The notes beneath the pieces are model-generated. The model made no database searches. It was not told where the DNA came from and saw nothing but the letters and a program-made list of their open reading frames with translations. Source: Candidatus Obscuribacterales bacterium (GTDB taxonomy: Bacteria; Cyanobacteriota; Vampirovibrionia; Obscuribacterales; Obscuribacteraceae). Taken from it: a stretch of 7,856 bases of DNA. Within the stretch, counting starts at the first letter, position 1, and each line of letters opens with the position of its first letter. Position numbers and translations under genes: made by a program. Positions 6,621-7,856 of the stretch are shown here, in pieces. The DNA lies in contig JAKFVJ010000413.1 in NCBI GenBank assembly GCA_021732245.1, positions 1 to 7,856 of the forward strand. Direction: 5' to 3'.

Positions 6621-7148
6621 TTAATGTTGAAGCAAGTTCGACAACTCGTCGGCATGTTCTTCTTCGTTGGCCAAGATATCTTCCAAAAGACGCCGAGTTG
6701 TAGGGTCGTCATTACCTATGCAGTTGATCATCTGTTTGTAAGAGTCGACTGCAATACGCTCGGCTATCAAGTCTTCCTTGATCATGTCTTTTAGGTCTTT
6801 GCCAACTACGTATTCAGCATGGCTTTTTGCTGACAATCCGTCAGGATTGAGATCAGGTTCACCACCGAGCTGCACGATACGCAGAGCCAATTTGTCCGCA
6901 TGTCCTTGCTCTTCATTAGAATGCTCAAGAAATTCTTGGGCGATTGGCTCAGAGTTAATTCCTTTGGACATGTAATAGTGACGTCTGTAACGCAAGAGAC
7001 AGATTATCTCTGTTGCCAATGCTTCATTGAGCATGGCAATGACTTTATCTCTGTCAGCTTGATAGTTTTCGGTGACAGGTCCGTTTTCAACATTTACTCG
7101 AGCTTGCCGGCGAATTTCGGCAAGGTTATTCACCATTTCTAAACTCAT
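6621..7148 (-). CDS. bacterioferritin-like di-iron protein without haem ligand
   Basis: Four-helix ferritin-fold protein of 175 aa that should oxidise Fe(II) and store iron or protect against oxidative damage in the cytoplasm. Ferroxidase ligands by comparison with bacterioferritin: Glu47 in LNEALATEI, Glu80 and His83 in EEQGH, Glu130 in DLIAERIA, Glu162 and His165 in EEEHADE. All six are present. The haem-binding methionine of E. coli Bfr (Met52, next to the first ExxH glutamate) is replaced by Gln81, so subunit-interface haem is not expected in the usual way. The N terminus has about 30 extra residues before helix A, giving 175 aa against about 158 for E. coli Bfr. Start ATG 7148 has a strong ribosome binding site. 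It follows the stress-protein gene by 12 nt, so the two are almost certainly co-transcribed. A DPS-like or Bfr-like subfamily placement needs a phylogeny. Confidence 0.9.
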   Translation of the reverse strand: MSLEMVNNLAEIRRQARVNVENGPVTENYQADRDKVIAMLNEALATEIICLLRYRRHYYMSKGINSEPIAQEFLEHSNEEQGHADKLALRIVQLGGEPDLNPDGLSAKSHAEYVVGKDLKDMIKEDLIAERIAVDSYKQMINCIGNDDPTTRRLLEDILANEEEHADELSNLLQH

Positions 7149-7155
7149 GGTTTAT

Positions 7156-7162
7156 CTCCCTT
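7156..7162 (-). promoter_or_regulatory. ferritin ribosome binding site overlapping upstream stop
   Basis: AAGGGAG, 7 nt before ATG 7148. Its first two bases belong to the TAA stop (7163-7161) of the stress-protein gene, so ribosomes finishing that gene end on the ferritin binding site, which suggests coordinated expression. Confidence 0.85.
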
Positions 7163-7697
7163 AGGCGGCTTTGTCTCCACCTGCAACATGCTCTTCGGCA
7201 ACCACATTGACTTCACGTCCATGCGCGCTCTTGAAAATCTGTTCAGCGCGTTTGGCCATTTCGCCGTTTGCGCAGTGTACTGAAAGAAGAATGTTGCCGG
7301 ATTTGATTTTCCCTTCGAATTGTTTTGCTTCAAATTCAGGAATGCCCAATCCAATAAGTCCACCGGCTACTCCACCTATCGCTGTACCAACTGCTGCTGC
7401 GCTTAAGGCTGCAACTATTGGTCCGGCTGCAACAAGGGAACCCAAGGCGGGTAATGTAACCATCCCCGTGCCTGTTAAAAAGCCGAGTGCGCCACCAAGT
7501 AGCGCTCCTGCACCGGCGCCGGTAGCTGTTCCTTCCGGAGCCTTACTGTGTTTTTCGTAACTTAAATCTCTTGATCCACTTATATCAGGAAGCAACATCG
7601 AAATATCGTTAGTGTTGAACCCTGCTTCTCTTAGACAATTGACCAAACATTCGGCTTCCGTTGTCGTGGATACGAGACACATAACTGCTTGTGACAT
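7161..7697 (-). CDS. glycine-zipper general stress protein (GS17M/YflT-like)
   Basis: 178 aa from ATG 7697. Residues 1-38 (MSQAVMCLVSTTTEAECLV... with LREAGFNTNDISMLLPD) form the beta-alpha-beta start typical of GS17M-like proteins. About 57-119 is a long Gly/Ala-rich zipper with repeated GxxxG spacing (GAGAGALLGGALGFLTGTG, later GTAIGGVAGGLIGLGIP), which can insert into or bind membranes. Residues 119-166 complete the pattern with a charged helix, the strand ILLSVHCANG and a final helix-strand (EQIFKSAHGREVNVV). The biochemical role of the family is unknown; members are linked to general stress response. The frame stays open upstream to the window edge, through a TTG at 7754 (197 aa) and beyond, but the family start matches ATG 7697, so the longer forms are less likely. 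It leads the two-gene unit with the ferritin. Confidence 0.7.
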   Translation of the reverse strand: MSQAVMCLVSTTTEAECLVNCLREAGFNTNDISMLLPDISGSRDLSYEKHSKAPEGTATGAGAGALLGGALGFLTGTGMVTLPALGSLVAAGPIVAALSAAAVGTAIGGVAGGLIGLGIPEFEAKQFEGKIKSGNILLSVHCANGEMAKRAEQIFKSAHGREVNVVAEEHVAGGDKAA

Positions 7698-7856
7698 AGC
7701 AAAAACCCCACTTGTAAAAGTCTGTCCGTTTATTAGGTGAAAGGGGTTAGGCAAAGGTTCCCTTAAGCAGAAATTTAATAGTATTGCAAGTTTTTCATTC
7801 GGAACATCTTGTAATAAGTGGGCATCGTTACTTAGTCGCAGACCGTTGCTGACCCT
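7698..7856 (-). other. upstream region of the stress-ferritin operon
   Basis: 159 nt with no assigned gene. The frame of the stress protein continues through it without a stop, so part could be coding from beyond the window. AACCCC (7748-7743) and GGGGTT (7709-7704) on the minus strand can pair, placing the GGGG that lies 8 nt before ATG 7697 in a stem followed by a T run. No convincing -35/-10 pair was found; TTGCAA-17-TTAAGG is too poor. Confidence 0.35.

Noticed and set aside
6608..6624. Small hairpin TTAAGC-CCAAC-GCTTGA at the end of the ferritin gene
   Set aside because: Six pairs including one wobble and no T run afterwards; too weak for a terminator.
7171..7560. 129-codon plus-strand frame rich in Pro/Ala
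   Set aside because: Complement of the Gly/Ala-rich zipper region; low stop-codon frequency there is a composition effect.
7755..7800. Promoter-like TTGCAA-17-TTAAGG before the stress gene
   Set aside because: The -10 matches only two of six consensus bases.
1..7856. Mobile elements, CRISPR arrays, tRNA or rRNA genes, toxin-antitoxin or defence genes
   Set aside because: No transposase, integrase, regularly spaced repeat, tRNA cloverleaf or defence motif was seen; the genes are housekeeping or stress-related.

Overview
The window holds ordinary bacterial chromosomal sequence. One plus-strand gene is cut by the left edge (1-663). It runs convergently into six minus-strand genes that fill the rest. 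There is no sign of phage, transposon, CRISPR, tRNA or rRNA. The organism cannot be named from the sequence. It is a bacterium of moderate G+C that has a PPDK-type pyruvate/PEP enzyme with its dedicated regulator, a C-terminal processing protease and a non-haem bacterioferritin. A non-photosynthetic relative of Cyanobacteria (Vampirovibrionia/Obscuribacterales type) would fit, but that is only a weak guess.

Reading the minus strand 5' to 3' (right to left), the first pair is a glycine-zipper general-stress protein (7161-7697) and a bacterioferritin-like di-iron protein (6621-7148). They are 12 nt apart, and the ferritin ribosome binding site overlaps the stop codon of the stress gene, so this is a tight stress/iron-storage pair. 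Next come a membrane-anchored S41 (CtpA-type) protease with a PDZ domain (5165-6577) and a dethiobiotin-synthetase-like P-loop ATPase (4440-5168), joined by a 4-base ATGA overlap. Last come the PPDK regulatory protein (about 3467-4339, possibly from 4375) and pyruvate, phosphate dikinase (669-3419), separated by 47 nt.

The best-understood functional unit is the regulator-ppdK pair. The regulator reversibly phosphorylates a threonine next to the catalytic histidine of PPDK and so switches pyruvate/PEP interconversion on or off. The dikinase carries the expected target (Thr475, two residues before His477).

The left-hand gene encodes a Q/N-rich protein with a coiled coil, a short hydrophobic glycine-zipper-like helix, a Gly/Tyr-rich segment and a terminal arginine cluster. 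Its function is unknown. It is the least explained gene here. The most interesting non-coding signal is a perfect 8+8 dyad at 4353-4370, next to a TATAAA box at the start of the PPDK regulator gene.
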